Assembly (NCBI RefSeq): GCF_038900095.1
Contig: NZ_JBBMQQ010000003.1
Location: 310,001 to 374,000 of the forward strand
Length of the DNA: 64,000 nucleotides
Origin: Hoeflea sp038900095
GTDB lineage: Bacteria > Pseudomonadota > Alphaproteobacteria > Rhizobiales > Rhizobiaceae
Direction of reading: 5' to 3'
A program made the translations under genes and the position numbers. The notes below the pieces were generated by a model. It did no database searches. It had not been told where the DNA came from and worked only from the letters and a program-made list of their open reading frames with translations. Of the stretch, positions 1 through 8,468 are shown one piece after another. Positions within the stretch are counted from its first letter, which is position 1. Every line of letters starts with the position of its first letter.

Positions 1-218
1 TCGACCGGCGGGCAGGTATCGGCCCAGAAATCTATGCCCAGCTCGCGTTCATGTTCGACCGAATTGTGAAACATGCACTGGCTCGACATCACCTTGCCAT
101 TTGCAATGTCCTCGGCGGTACGGTTTTGGACGACGCGGACGCTGTTGCCGGCCTTCAGCAGCCCGAGGGCCAGCTGCAGGCCGGACTGGCCGCCGCCGAT
201 AATGGTGATCTTTCTCAT
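1..218 (-). CDS. StyA-like FAD-dependent monooxygenase, N-terminal fragment (partial)
   Basis: Only the first 72 residues lie in the window; the gene continues beyond the left edge. The N-terminus is a Rossmann dinucleotide-binding fold with the signature ITIIGGGQSGLQLALGLL at about residues 4-21, which binds FAD. The following stretch (QNRTAEDIANGKVMSSQ, then HNSVEHERELGI) resembles the start of styrene monooxygenase StyA and its relatives, which epoxidise aromatic alkenes or indole using FADH2 from a separate reductase. The start ATG at 218 is preceded by a GGGGAAC-type ribosome site. An SDR dehydrogenase gene lies 22 bp upstream in the same direction, suggesting one operon. Assignment to the StyA-like group rests on the first 72 residues only. 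Confidence 0.6.
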   Translation of the reverse strand, partial: MRKITIIGGGQSGLQLALGLLKAGNSVRVVQNRTAEDIANGKVMSSQCMFHNSVEHERELGIDFWADTCPPV

Positions 219-240
219 GTCTTGTTCCCCTTTTTTGTTT

Positions 241-1017
241 TCATTCCATAAGAAGCGGTATGGCCGGCACCGCGCGTTCCGGGCCCATGGCGGTGTATCC
301 GCCGTCGACCTGGATGTCGGTTCCGGTGATGAAGCTGGCCTCGTCCGAACACAGGAACAACACGGAGGCTGCGACCTCTTCCGGGTTGCCGGTGCGGCCA
401 AGCAAATGGAAGGGTGCTGCCACCCTGTCGGTCTTTTCGCGGTCGCCGCCGCTCAACTCATCCATGATGTTGGACCAGGTCCAGCCCGGCGAGACCGCGT
501 TGACGCGGATGCCCTCGGGAGCAAGATCCATCGCCTGGTTGCGGGTCAGCTGCAGGATCGCGGCCTTGGAGACCGGATAGAGCCAGCGGCCGGTTTGCGC
601 CACGCGGGCAGAGATCGATCCGAAATTGACGATGGCGCCCTTGTTTCTTGCCAGTTCCGCCCGGGCGGCCTGCATCAGCATAACTGATCCAACAATGTTG
701 ACGTCGAGGCTTTCGAGCCACTCGGCGCGGGTCGATTCCACACCGTTGTCGAGATAGGAACAGGCAACATTGACCAGGAAATCGATGCGACCGAATTTTT
801 CCTTGGTGGCTTTGACCAGATCCGCGATTTGCGCATCGTCGCGCAGATCGGTCTTTTGAAATTCAATTCCGTCGCCGGTCAGAGCCTCGCCGGCCTCGGC
901 ATTGATATCGGCAATCATCACGCGCACGCCGGCATCGCTGAATGCCCTGACGATGGCAGCACCGATCTTGGTTGCGCCACCCGGCACGATGGCCACTTTT
1001 CCGTCCAGTCCTCGCAT
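241..1017 (-). CDS. SDR family NAD(P)-dependent oxidoreductase
   Basis: A 258-residue classical short-chain dehydrogenase. The catalytic tetrad is present: a Ser in FGSISARV and the YxxxK motif in WLYPVSKAA. The family C-terminal GTDIQVDGGY is intact. The nucleotide-binding loop is unusual: where relatives have TGGxxGIG, this protein has PGGATKIG, so the usual Thr is Pro. The start was set at 1017 because a GGGGAG sequence sits 7 nt upstream; an ATG two codons earlier (1023) is almost on top of that site. It precedes the StyA-like gene in the same direction by 22 bp, so it probably oxidises or reduces an intermediate of the same pathway. The substrate is unknown. Confidence 0.85.
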   Translation of the reverse strand: MRGLDGKVAIVPGGATKIGAAIVRAFSDAGVRVMIADINAEAGEALTGDGIEFQKTDLRDDAQIADLVKATKEKFGRIDFLVNVACSYLDNGVESTRAEWLESLDVNIVGSVMLMQAARAELARNKGAIVNFGSISARVAQTGRWLYPVSKAAILQLTRNQAMDLAPEGIRVNAVSPGWTWSNIMDELSGGDREKTDRVAAPFHLLGRTGNPEEVAASVLFLCSDEASFITGTDIQVDGGYTAMGPERAVPAIPLLME

Positions 1018-1180
1018 TGGCATTCTCCCCTTTCGTTGAAGAGAAGTTTGGGCCAATCAAACCGGGCCGCCATCCGCTTTGAGCGCTGACTATCCGCAAA
1101 ACGAAAAATTCTATCGCTTCCGGGGAAAACGTGCTTTCATGCAAATGCATGTTTTGACGACAACGGTGTCGGGAGCGCTC

Positions 1181-2191
1181 ATGTTGCCGGATCCCATGAC
1201 CCAGCGCCCGCTGGCGCAATTCAGCCTGTTTGAAAGCAGCGACCTCGACGAGGCGCGCGAAAGGGTTGCGCGGGTGTTCTGCCCGCACCGGCTCGACATG
1301 ATCGGACGCGGCACATTCGACGCCTGCCATAATCATGTCGGCGGCGAGCGGTTGTCGCTGAATTACATCCAGTATGGCGCGAAGACGCTGATCGCGCCGG
1401 GCGAGCTGACCGATTTCTATCTGCTGCAGATCCCGCTTTCAGGCGGCGCGGCGATCAGCAATGGACCAGATCACTATTATTCCTGCCCGGAAAAGGCGGC
1501 GGTGCTGAATCCGCATTTGCCGACCACGATGATCTGGGATGAAGGCTGCCGGCAGATCCTGGTCAAGGTCGGGCGAGACGCGTTGCAGGCGCATCTGTCC
1601 CAGCTTCTCGGCTCGGGCGCCGGCAAGCCACTTACCTTTTCAGGACCGTTGGATCTGACAAGCGGCGTCGGCACAGCCCTTGGCGGCCTGATCATGCATC
1701 TGGTGACACAGGCCGACAATGGACAGGTGATGCTCGCATCAGGGGGGCTCCTGGCGCGCCAGCTCGAATCCGTGATCCTGTCAGGAATCCTGGAGGCCGG
1801 GCAGCACAATTATTCCAGATATCTCAGACCAACGCGCTCGGCGGCGGCGCCGCGGCATGTGCGCAAGGCCGAGGAGTTCGTGCGCAACAATCTGGACCGT
1901 CCGATTTCGCTGGATGACATCGCCAATGCGGCGGGCGTCACCGCGCGCTCGCTGCAACTCGGGTTTCGCAATTTCCGCAACACCAGCCCGATGGCGCTGT
2001 TGCGCGCTGAACGGTTGCGGCGCGTGCATGAAGAGCTGATGGCCGGCGCACCCGGCGCCTCGGTGACCGAAGTGGCCACCCGGTGGGGCTTTACCCATCT
2101 CGGCCGGTTTTCCCAGATCTACAGGGAAAAATACGGCCAGTCGCCAAGCAAGACCCTGCAGAACGGGTCCAGCGCGGGGTTTTCAGACTAA
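1181..2191 (+). CDS. AraC family transcriptional regulator
   Basis: About 336 residues. The N-terminal two thirds look like the AraC-binding-like domain (PF14525 type), and the last 100 residues are the double helix-turn-helix DNA-binding domain: RKAEEFVRNNLDRPISLDDIANAAGVTARSLQ, ending with VTEVATRWGFTHLGRFSQIYREKYGQSP. The start was placed at 1181 because GGGAG lies 5 nt upstream; in-frame upstream starts at 1139 (ATG) and 1079 (TTG) have weaker ribosome sites. It is transcribed divergently from the SDR/StyA-like pair, the usual arrangement for an AraC activator controlling its neighbours. The inducer cannot be read from the sequence. Confidence 0.88.
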   Translation: MLPDPMTQRPLAQFSLFESSDLDEARERVARVFCPHRLDMIGRGTFDACHNHVGGERLSLNYIQYGAKTLIAPGELTDFYLLQIPLSGGAAISNGPDHYYSCPEKAAVLNPHLPTTMIWDEGCRQILVKVGRDALQAHLSQLLGSGAGKPLTFSGPLDLTSGVGTALGGLIMHLVTQADNGQVMLASGGLLARQLESVILSGILEAGQHNYSRYLRPTRSAAAPRHVRKAEEFVRNNLDRPISLDDIANAAGVTARSLQLGFRNFRNTSPMALLRAERLRRVHEELMAGAPGASVTEVATRWGFTHLGRFSQIYREKYGQSPSKTLQNGSSAGFSD

Positions 2192-2751
2192 ACACCGAGG
2201 GCGATTGCCCCTCAGATCAATTTCCTTCTCGCCTGAAACAATGCGCATTGATTCAAAGCACTGCGACGATCTTGCCGTGTCGGCGCTGGTGAGCGGCAGA
2301 GCAAGATTGCACCCGGCCAGACCGCATGAGGCAATTCTGCACCGCGCTCCCCGTCCTTGCTTTTGAGCTTCGCATGACTGGACAAGCGGCTGCCGTATCC
2401 AGGTTGCTGGTGCATGCAACGCCCCGGAGAACCATGAATTATTGGCCTTCCATTTTTTTCATATTGGATATGCGTTGCAGTCCAATTCTGATCTAGCCTC
2501 CGTCTTGCACTTCATCTCCCGCCCCTTTTGGCGGGATCCGATAGGGAAACGGCATGGCTTTCGTCGATCTTTCCGACATCCGCTGCTCGCCGGTTTGGCG
2601 CGGTAAACTGGCAACCAGCCCCTTATCCCGACGTAACACAACAACCCTGGACGGGATGACAACCGGGCTCGGGTCTTCCGGGCACGGCTGAACGCTTTTG
2701 TGCACCACCCTGGCGAACATCAAACACCCAATGTCACAGGAACAACCGACT
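2192..2751. other. 560-bp intergenic region with two small inverted repeats
   Basis: No convincing coding sequence; the open frames here are short and lack codon character and ribosome sites. Two dyads are visible: CATAT-TGG-ATATG at about 2460-2472 and a 7-bp stem TCCCGCC/GGCGGGA with a six-base loop at 2517-2536. Neither is followed by a T-run, so they are more likely regulator sites than terminators. The promoter of the enolase-superfamily gene starting at 2752 must lie here. Confidence 0.4.
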
Positions 2752-3951
2752 ATGCAAGTGATTGACGGTATCGAGCTTTATCATGTGACTGCGCCACTTC
2801 CTGCGCCGTTCTCCCCATCATGGATACCTGGAACGGTTCGCAACACGGTGACGTTTTACCTTGTCCGCTTCATTACCGACGATGGGGTGGAAGGCTGGAG
2901 CGGTTTTACCGGTGCAGGCCGCGAGCGTGTGGGAATTGGCCACACACTGGCCGATCTGTTCCTCGGTGAAAGCCCTGAAGACATCGACAGGCTCGCCGAG
3001 CGCATCCACATCATGGCGGTGGGCGGCAATTTCAACTGGTGGCTCGAGCCGGCCTTCTGGGACATCAAGGCGAAGAATGCGGGACTGCCGCTTTACAAGC
3101 TGCTCGGCGGGAGCAGCGACCGCCTCAGGCTCTATGCGTCTTCGGGCGAACTGCGCGACACCGGCGCCCGGCGGGAAGAGGCCGAAGCACGGCTGGCCGA
3201 CGGCTTTGATACAATGAAGATCCGCGTTCATGACTGGGATGAGAAAGTCGACATTGAACACATCACCGATGTCGCCACCCACATGCAGGGCCGCATGAAG
3301 ATCTCGGTGGACTGCAACCAGGCCTTCCGCCTGACCGCCAAGGCCGACGCGCCGCTTTGGTCACTCGACCGCGCCAAGCGTTTTGCCGATGCCGCCGCCG
3401 ATGTGGAACTGGCCTGGGTGGAAGAGCCTCTGTTCGGCGAATGGCACGAGGAAATGGCCAAGCTCACGGCCTATTCACGGGTTCCCATCGCTGGTGGCGA
3501 GCTTCATGTGATGGGCTATGCCGAGCTGGCGCGCATGATCAAAATGCGCTGCTACAATATCTATCAGCCGGACGCGATGTTCACCGGCGGGGTGAAACAG
3601 AGCTTGGACGTTGCCAAACTGTGCCGCGAAGAGGGCGTGAAGTTCTCGTCCCACACCTGGACCAACGGATTCGGCTTCATCATCAATGCGCATGTTTTCG
3701 CAGCCAGCGGCTTTGCGGACGAGATGGTCTTCGAATATCCGCTGAATGAACCGGGTTGGGTTCCCGAGGGCCGTGATGCGATCATCAAGCAGCCGTTCAT
3801 GCACGACAAGGGCTGGTTCAACATGCCGCAAACGCCGGGGCTGGGTTTCGAAATCGACCACGAGCAGCTGAAGAAGTACGGAAAATGCTTCTTCAAAGCG
3901 AGCCGCAAGGAGGTTCACTGGATGCCCGAGGCGCTGGCCAGCATGACCTGA
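2752..3951 (+). CDS. Enolase superfamily protein (mandelate racemase/muconate lactonizing type)
   Basis: A 399-residue member of the enolase superfamily, mandelate-racemase-like branch, which abstracts the alpha proton of a carboxylate substrate to racemise or dehydrate it (often a sugar acid). Visible active-site elements: a KxR pair at 156-158 on strand 2, metal ligands D187 (SVDCNQ), E224/E225 (WVEEPLF) and E250 (GGELHV), and a candidate catalytic His301 (SSHTW). Length is normal for the family. Start chosen at the ATG at 2752, with AGGA about 10 nt upstream; an in-frame ATG at 2731 is the alternative. It faces the convergent aldehyde dehydrogenase gene. The exact substrate cannot be assigned; acid-sugar dehydratase is the leading guess. 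Confidence 0.82.
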   Translation: MQVIDGIELYHVTAPLPAPFSPSWIPGTVRNTVTFYLVRFITDDGVEGWSGFTGAGRERVGIGHTLADLFLGESPEDIDRLAERIHIMAVGGNFNWWLEPAFWDIKAKNAGLPLYKLLGGSSDRLRLYASSGELRDTGARREEAEARLADGFDTMKIRVHDWDEKVDIEHITDVATHMQGRMKISVDCNQAFRLTAKADAPLWSLDRAKRFADAAADVELAWVEEPLFGEWHEEMAKLTAYSRVPIAGGELHVMGYAELARMIKMRCYNIYQPDAMFTGGVKQSLDVAKLCREEGVKFSSHTWTNGFGFIINAHVFAASGFADEMVFEYPLNEPGWVPEGRDAIIKQPFMHDKGWFNMPQTPGLGFEIDHEQLKKYGKCFFKASRKEVHWMPEALASMT

Positions 3952-4050
3952 AGCGCGGCGCATCACCCCGCTTCTGACTGACGCGCCGTAGTCTCCGCCT
4001 CCTGGCAAGACCCGGCAATACCGGCCTTGAGCGGATCATCTGCAAATTAA

Positions 4051-4080
4051 AACGGCCCGCCCTGTTAAGGGCGAGCCGTT
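4051..4080 (-). terminator. Intrinsic terminator of the aldehyde dehydrogenase gene
   Basis: On the minus strand this forms a 12-bp stem (AACGGCTCGCCC / GGGCGGGCCGTT, one G-U pair) with a TTAACA loop, followed by TTAATTT. It lies about 27 bp past the aldehyde dehydrogenase stop codon. Confidence 0.85.
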
Positions 4081-4106
4081 GCAGGAACCAGTCCTGAAAA
4101 GTCGGA

Positions 4107-5552
4107 TCAGTTGACGTCGCTGTCCCAGCCGGAGATGGCCTTGACTTCGAGGAACTCCTCGATGCCCCAGACGCCGCCTTCACGGGCCCGGCCGGAGGCC
4201 TTGACGCCGCCGAAGGGCGAACCGGCGGCCCGCGACTTGCCGTTCATTTCGACCATGCCGGAGCGCAGGCGCCGTGCCATGCGGTTGCGCTTGGCGCCGT
4301 CCTGGCTCTGAACGTAGTTGGTCAGGCCGTAGATCGTGTCGTTGGCGATCTCGACGGCGTGCTCTTCATTGTCGAACGGAATGATCGACAGGACCGGTCC
4401 GAAAATTTCCTCGCGGGCGATGGTCATGTCGTTGGAGACGTCGGCAAAGACGGTCGGACGGACAAAATAGCCGCGATTGAAGCCCTCCGGACGGCCAGTG
4501 CCGCCGGCAACCAGGCGCGCACCCTCATCGATGCCTTTCTGGATCAGGCCCTGGATCTTGTCGAACTGGGCGGCAGAGACCACAGGGCCGATGTGATTGC
4601 CTTCGTCGTGCGAGGAGCCGACCTTGGTCGAGGCGGCAACCTCGATGGCCTTTTCGACCGCCTGGTCATAGACCGGGCGCTCGACCAGCATGCGGGTCGG
4701 CGCGTTGCAGCTCTGGCCGGTGTTGTTGAAGCAATGGCGGACGCCACGCTCGACTGCCTTGGCATCGGCGTCGGCAAAGATCACATTGGCACCCTTGCCG
4801 CCGAGTTCGAGGCAGACCCGCTTGAAGGTATCGGCGGCGGCCTTGGTGATGGCAACGCCGGCGCGGGCCGAACCGGTAAAGCTGATCATGTCGACGTCCG
4901 CGTGGGTCGACAGGTCGGTGCCGACGCCGACGCCGTCGCCATTGACCATGTTGAACACGCCGGCAGGGACGCCTGCGGCATGGACGATCTCGGCAAAGAC
5001 AATCGAGGACAGCGGTGCGACTTCGGACGGCTTGAGCACCATGGTGCAGCCCGCCAGCAGCGCCGGGATCACCTTCAGCGTCACCTGGTTCATCGGCCAG
5101 TTCCACGGCGTGATCAGCCCGACAACGCCGATCGGCTCCATGGCAATGCGGTCATTGGGGGCGTGGGGGCCAAGCGGACGGATGAACTCTATGTCCTTGA
5201 AGGCGGTGATGAAATTGTCGATGTGCCAGGTGCCGGACGTGACCTGGCTGGAGCGTGACATCGAGATCGGGGCGCCCATCTCCAGGCTGATCGCCTGGGC
5301 CATGTCCTCGGCGCGCTCGGCATAGATCTCGCGGATTTTCCTGACGTAGCCCAGCCGGGTTTCCGGATCGGTCTGCGACCAGGGTGCATAGGCTGCCTTG
5401 GCAGCAGCAACAGCCTTGTCGGTGTCTTCGCTCGAGCCGAGCGAGATGACCGCGCAGGCTTCCTCGGTGGATGGATCAATGACCTCGCAGTCCTGCGCCT
5501 TGCTGGGCGAGACCCACGCACCATTGATGTAAAACTCGCGCTTCTCGATCAT
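4107..5552 (-). CDS. NAD(P)-dependent aldehyde dehydrogenase
   Basis: A 481-residue class I-type aldehyde dehydrogenase that oxidises an aldehyde to the carboxylic acid. All key residues are seen: the oxyanion Asn151 (PWNWPMN), Lys174 (LKPSE), general base Glu249 (LELGGKGAN), nucleophile Cys282 (GQSCNAPTRM) and the EEIFGPV motif near 381-387. The start at 5552 has GGAG 6 nt upstream; a longer frame to 5609 has no such site. It stands alone with its own terminator. It lies next to the sugar-acid type enolase protein, so it could act in the same catabolic route, but the two genes converge and are not one operon. The aldehyde substrate is not assignable. Confidence 0.92.
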   Translation of the reverse strand: MIEKREFYINGAWVSPSKAQDCEVIDPSTEEACAVISLGSSEDTDKAVAAAKAAYAPWSQTDPETRLGYVRKIREIYAERAEDMAQAISLEMGAPISMSRSSQVTSGTWHIDNFITAFKDIEFIRPLGPHAPNDRIAMEPIGVVGLITPWNWPMNQVTLKVIPALLAGCTMVLKPSEVAPLSSIVFAEIVHAAGVPAGVFNMVNGDGVGVGTDLSTHADVDMISFTGSARAGVAITKAAADTFKRVCLELGGKGANVIFADADAKAVERGVRHCFNNTGQSCNAPTRMLVERPVYDQAVEKAIEVAASTKVGSSHDEGNHIGPVVSAAQFDKIQGLIQKGIDEGARLVAGGTGRPEGFNRGYFVRPTVFADVSNDMTIAREEIFGPVLSIIPFDNEEHAVEIANDTIYGLTNYVQSQDGAKRNRMARRLRSGMVEMNGKSRAAGSPFGGVKASGRAREGGVWGIEEFLEVKAISGWDSDVN

Positions 5553-5725
5553 GTCACTCTCCAAATATGTACAGACGGCACAGATAGGCACCGTCTTATC
5601 CCAATTCAAATCTGTAGGGGTGGAAGGCAGGTGAATGCAACCTCGATTTCACCTGGCAGAGCCAATCGAAATCATGCCGCGCCCGGATTCTGCGGTCACC
5701 AACGAATTTGCCGAAAGGCGTGGGG

Positions 5726-6976
5726 TCAGCGGATGGTCTTCAGCAGGGCTGGGGTCGGGAAACAGGTGGGTTTTTGGCCATTGCGCGCCTGCCATTCGCC
5801 GATCGAGCGCCTTGTCTTGTAGCCCGGCAGGCCATCGGCGCCGCCGACATCATAGCCTTGCTTTTCCAACGATGATTGCAGCCTGGCGATGTCGGAGCGC
5901 AGCATTTTGCCGGTGTTGCCCCAGGGCGTGACAAATGCGCTTCCGCCATGGGCCATGCGGTCGGCGAGATTGCCGATGAACAGGGCGTAGAGATCGGAAT
6001 TGTTGTATTCCTTGATCACGTAGAAATTCGGCGTGACGACAAATTCCGGACCGTAAATCCCGGCGGGAACCAGAACCATGCCGGGCGCACGCCGTTCATG
6101 CTCGGGAAACGGCCTGCCGGAAATGCGGATGATGCCCATTTCAGTCAAGGCGCTGATCGGCCGGGCCCGGTCGGGGCCTTCAAGCGCGCAAGTGACACCT
6201 TCGGGGATCACCGCTTCAAAACCCCAGTCGCGGCCGCGCACCCAGCCTGACTGGGCCAGGTAGTTGGCGATGGAGGCGAGCGAATCGGCCGTCGAATTCC
6301 AGATGTCGATCTTGCCGTCACCGTCGAAATCCACCGCGTGGTCGAGATAGCTCGACGGCAGGAACTGCGGCTGGCCCATGGCGCCGGCCCAGGAGCCTTT
6401 CATCGCCGACGCCGGAACATCGCCGCGCTGCAGGATCTTCAGTGCGGCGAGGATTTCCTTGCGGAACAGCTCGGGCCGCGTCGACATGAACGCCTTGGTG
6501 GCGATCACCCTTACTGCGGAATGCGGAATTTTTGCGCGGCCGAAGCCTGATTCACGGCCCCAGATGGCAACGATGATGGAACCCGGAACGCCGTAGCGAG
6601 CCTCTATCCTGCGCAACAGGCCAGCGTGCTGCTTCATCAATGAGCGGCCCGAGGCGGCCAGCCCACGAAGCCGCTTCTCACTGAAATAGGCGCCCGGGCT
6701 GCGGAATTCAGCCTGGCTCTGGGCACGTGCCTTGGGTTTCGGGAAACCGGGCGGCACCAGATCGGGCAGGTCCCAGTCGAGATCGATCCCGGAAAAAGCG
6801 CGGTCAAAGACCGGTTTGGAGACCCCGGCGCGCTTGGCTTCAGGCCACAGGTCGGTCTCGAGCCATTGACGGAATTGCGCTTCAACCCCGGCCCTGGTGG
6901 CGGCATGGGAGGGTAGGACCGCGGATGCGGTCACAGCCAGAGCAAGAAGGACGGTCAGAAGCAGGGTGCGAATCAT
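5726..6976 (-). CDS. Lytic murein transglycosylase, MltB type with peptidoglycan-binding domain
   Basis: A 416-residue exported protein. Residues 1-25 are a signal peptide (hydrophobic core TLLLTVLLALAVTA, then SHA-A). The central SLT_2/MltB domain has the catalytic Glu142 in IWGRESGFG and the characteristic block GAMGQPQFLPSSY with a DFDGDGKIDIW loop. The C-terminal 65 residues are a PG_binding_1 domain (KMLRSDIARLQSSLEKQGYD...). Such enzymes cleave the glycan strand of peptidoglycan to 1,6-anhydromuropeptides in the periplasm. No lipobox is visible, so it is probably soluble periplasmic. It lies 56 bp downstream of the ridA-like gene, at the end of the dnaX-recR gene string. Confidence 0.92.
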   Translation of the reverse strand: MIRTLLLTVLLALAVTASAVLPSHAATRAGVEAQFRQWLETDLWPEAKRAGVSKPVFDRAFSGIDLDWDLPDLVPPGFPKPKARAQSQAEFRSPGAYFSEKRLRGLAASGRSLMKQHAGLLRRIEARYGVPGSIIVAIWGRESGFGRAKIPHSAVRVIATKAFMSTRPELFRKEILAALKILQRGDVPASAMKGSWAGAMGQPQFLPSSYLDHAVDFDGDGKIDIWNSTADSLASIANYLAQSGWVRGRDWGFEAVIPEGVTCALEGPDRARPISALTEMGIIRISGRPFPEHERRAPGMVLVPAGIYGPEFVVTPNFYVIKEYNNSDLYALFIGNLADRMAHGGSAFVTPWGNTGKMLRSDIARLQSSLEKQGYDVGGADGLPGYKTRRSIGEWQARNGQKPTCFPTPALLKTIR

Positions 6977-7032
6977 GGCGCCAGCCTAACCCGACGGGCG
7001 TGTCCGGAAAATGGCGGATCGGGAACCGGTGC

Positions 7033-7422
7033 TCAGCTCTCGGAAAACGCCTCGATTTCAATCTCCGTCAACAGGTCGGGATGGGCGAGACCGGCGACGA
7101 TAACATAGGTCGAGGCAGGCGCATGGCCCTGCAGATACTGGTCCCGCAGCTCGCGATAGGCGCCCACATCTCCCGGCGCCACGTCATAGACCCGGATCGC
7201 GACGATATCGCTGAGCTGCATGTTGGCTGCCGCAAGTCCAGCGAGAGCGTTGCGCCAAGCCTGTTCGGCCTGTGCGCGGTAGCCTTCGAGCATCTGCCCG
7301 TCTGGCGTCACGCCGATCTGGCCCGAGATGATCAGGCGGCGGCCGGGCGAAACCATCTCGACCGCCTGCACGTAATTGGAAGCCGGCTTTGGCATGGTAT
7401 CGGGATTGAAGAAACGCGGCAT
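7033..7422 (-). CDS. RidA family protein lacking the canonical catalytic arginine
   Basis: A 129-residue YjgF/YER057c/UK114-fold protein. Archetypal RidA hydrolyses reactive enamines and imines made by PLP enzymes and needs an Arg in the FPARSC motif (Arg105 in Escherichia coli). Here the equivalent stretch reads APASTYV, with Ser104 at that place, while the surrounding family features (ISGQIG, EIEIEAF) are kept. It therefore probably belongs to one of the Rid subgroups without deaminase activity. The ATG at 7422 has GGGGAG 6 nt upstream, and that site overlaps the recR stop codon, so the two are likely co-translated. Function unknown. Confidence 0.82.
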   Translation of the reverse strand: MPRFFNPDTMPKPASNYVQAVEMVSPGRRLIISGQIGVTPDGQMLEGYRAQAEQAWRNALAGLAAANMQLSDIVAIRVYDVAPGDVGAYRELRDQYLQGHAPASTYVIVAGLAHPDLLTEIEIEAFSES

Positions 7423-7433
7423 CCGGCGCTCCC

Positions 7434-8039
7434 CTAGAATGCGGTCCGGGCACGGATAGCGGCCGCCAGCGTGCCCTCGTCAAGATAGTCGAGTTCGCCG
7501 CCGACCGGCACGCCGTGGGCCAGACGGGTGACCTTGATCTCGAAGCCGGACAATTGCTCGGTGATGTAGTGCGCGGTTGTCTGGCCTTCGACCGTGGCAT
7601 TGACGGCGATGAGAATTTCGCGAACACCGCCGGCCGCAACGCGATCGACCAGCCTGGCGATCGACAGATCGTCCGGGCCGACACCATCGAGCGGAGACAG
7701 GGTGCCGCCGAGCACATGATAGCCGGCATTCATCGCCGCCGCGCGCTCAAGCGCCCAGAGATCGGCGACATCCTCGACAACGATGATGACGCTCTGGTCG
7801 CGCGTCGGATCGGTGCAGACCGTGCAGGGATCGGATGTGTCGGCATTGCCGCAGGTCGAGCAGATGCGGACCTTGTCGAAGGCCTCGTTCATCGCCAGCG
7901 CCAGCGGCCCCATCAGCTGATCCTTCTTCTTGATCAGGTGCAGCGCCGCGCGCCGGGCCGAGCGCGGCCCGAGTCCGGGGACGCGGGCAAGCAGCTGGAT
8001 CAGCCGCTCGATCTCCGGCCCGGTTACACGCTTCTGCAT
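7434..8039 (-). CDS. recR: Recombination mediator RecR
   Basis: 201 residues, normal for RecR. The N-terminal helix-hairpin-helix (LLARVPGLGPRSARRAALHL), a four-cysteine zinc finger (Cys60, 63, 72, 75), and a Toprim domain beginning SVIIVVEDVADLWALE are all present, ending with the DELDYLDEGTLAAA-type tail common to the family. RecR acts with RecF and RecO to load RecA on gapped DNA. It is the third gene of the widely conserved dnaX-ybaB-recR cluster, 43 bp downstream of ybaB. Confidence 0.97.
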   Translation of the reverse strand: MQKRVTGPEIERLIQLLARVPGLGPRSARRAALHLIKKKDQLMGPLALAMNEAFDKVRICSTCGNADTSDPCTVCTDPTRDQSVIIVVEDVADLWALERAAAMNAGYHVLGGTLSPLDGVGPDDLSIARLVDRVAAGGVREILIAVNATVEGQTTAHYITEQLSGFEIKVTRLAHGVPVGGELDYLDEGTLAAAIRARTAF

Positions 8040-8082
8040 TTCAGTCTCCAGTCACAGACAGCCGTCAATTGCGCCAATGCCC

Positions 8083-8406
8083 CTAGAACGGCAGTTTCAT
8101 GCCGGGAGGGATCGGCAGGCCGGCAGTGAGTTCCTTGGTGCGCTCGGCAACCGTGGTCTCAAGCTTGGCCTTGGCGTCGTTGTGGGCCGCGACAATCAGG
8201 TCCTCGAGGATTTCGACGTCATCTTCCTTGAACATGGAAGGATCGATCGACAGGCCTTTCATCAGGCCCTTGCCGGTGAGACGCACGGTGACCATGCCGC
8301 CGCCGGCCACGCCTTCGCATTCAAGCTCGGCAAGCTCTTCCTGCATGCGTTCCATCTTGGCCTGCATGTCCTTGATCTTGCCCATCATACCCATGATGTC
8401 TTTCAT
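8083..8406 (-). CDS. YbaB/EbfC family nucleoid-associated protein
   Basis: 107 residues. The Met- and Lys-rich amphipathic N-terminal helix (IMGMMGKIKDMQAKMERMQEEL) followed by VTVRLTGKGLMKGLSIDP and a second long helix is typical of the YbaB/EbfC fold, a dimeric DNA-binding protein. It sits between dnaX (62 bp upstream) and recR (43 bp downstream), the standard position for this family. Confidence 0.95.
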   Translation of the reverse strand: MKDIMGMMGKIKDMQAKMERMQEELAELECEGVAGGGMVTVRLTGKGLMKGLSIDPSMFKEDDVEILEDLIVAAHNDAKAKLETTVAERTKELTAGLPIPPGMKLPF

Positions 8407-8468
8407 CCAGGTCTCCTTTTCGAGTGTTGTTTGCCGGCTACATTCCGGCGCAATGGTGCTGGCGCGAT

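Noticed and set aside
4359..5258. 299-codon open frame on the plus strand
   Set aside because: Lies entirely antisense to the aldehyde dehydrogenase, whose catalytic residues are all present; it is a high-GC shadow frame.
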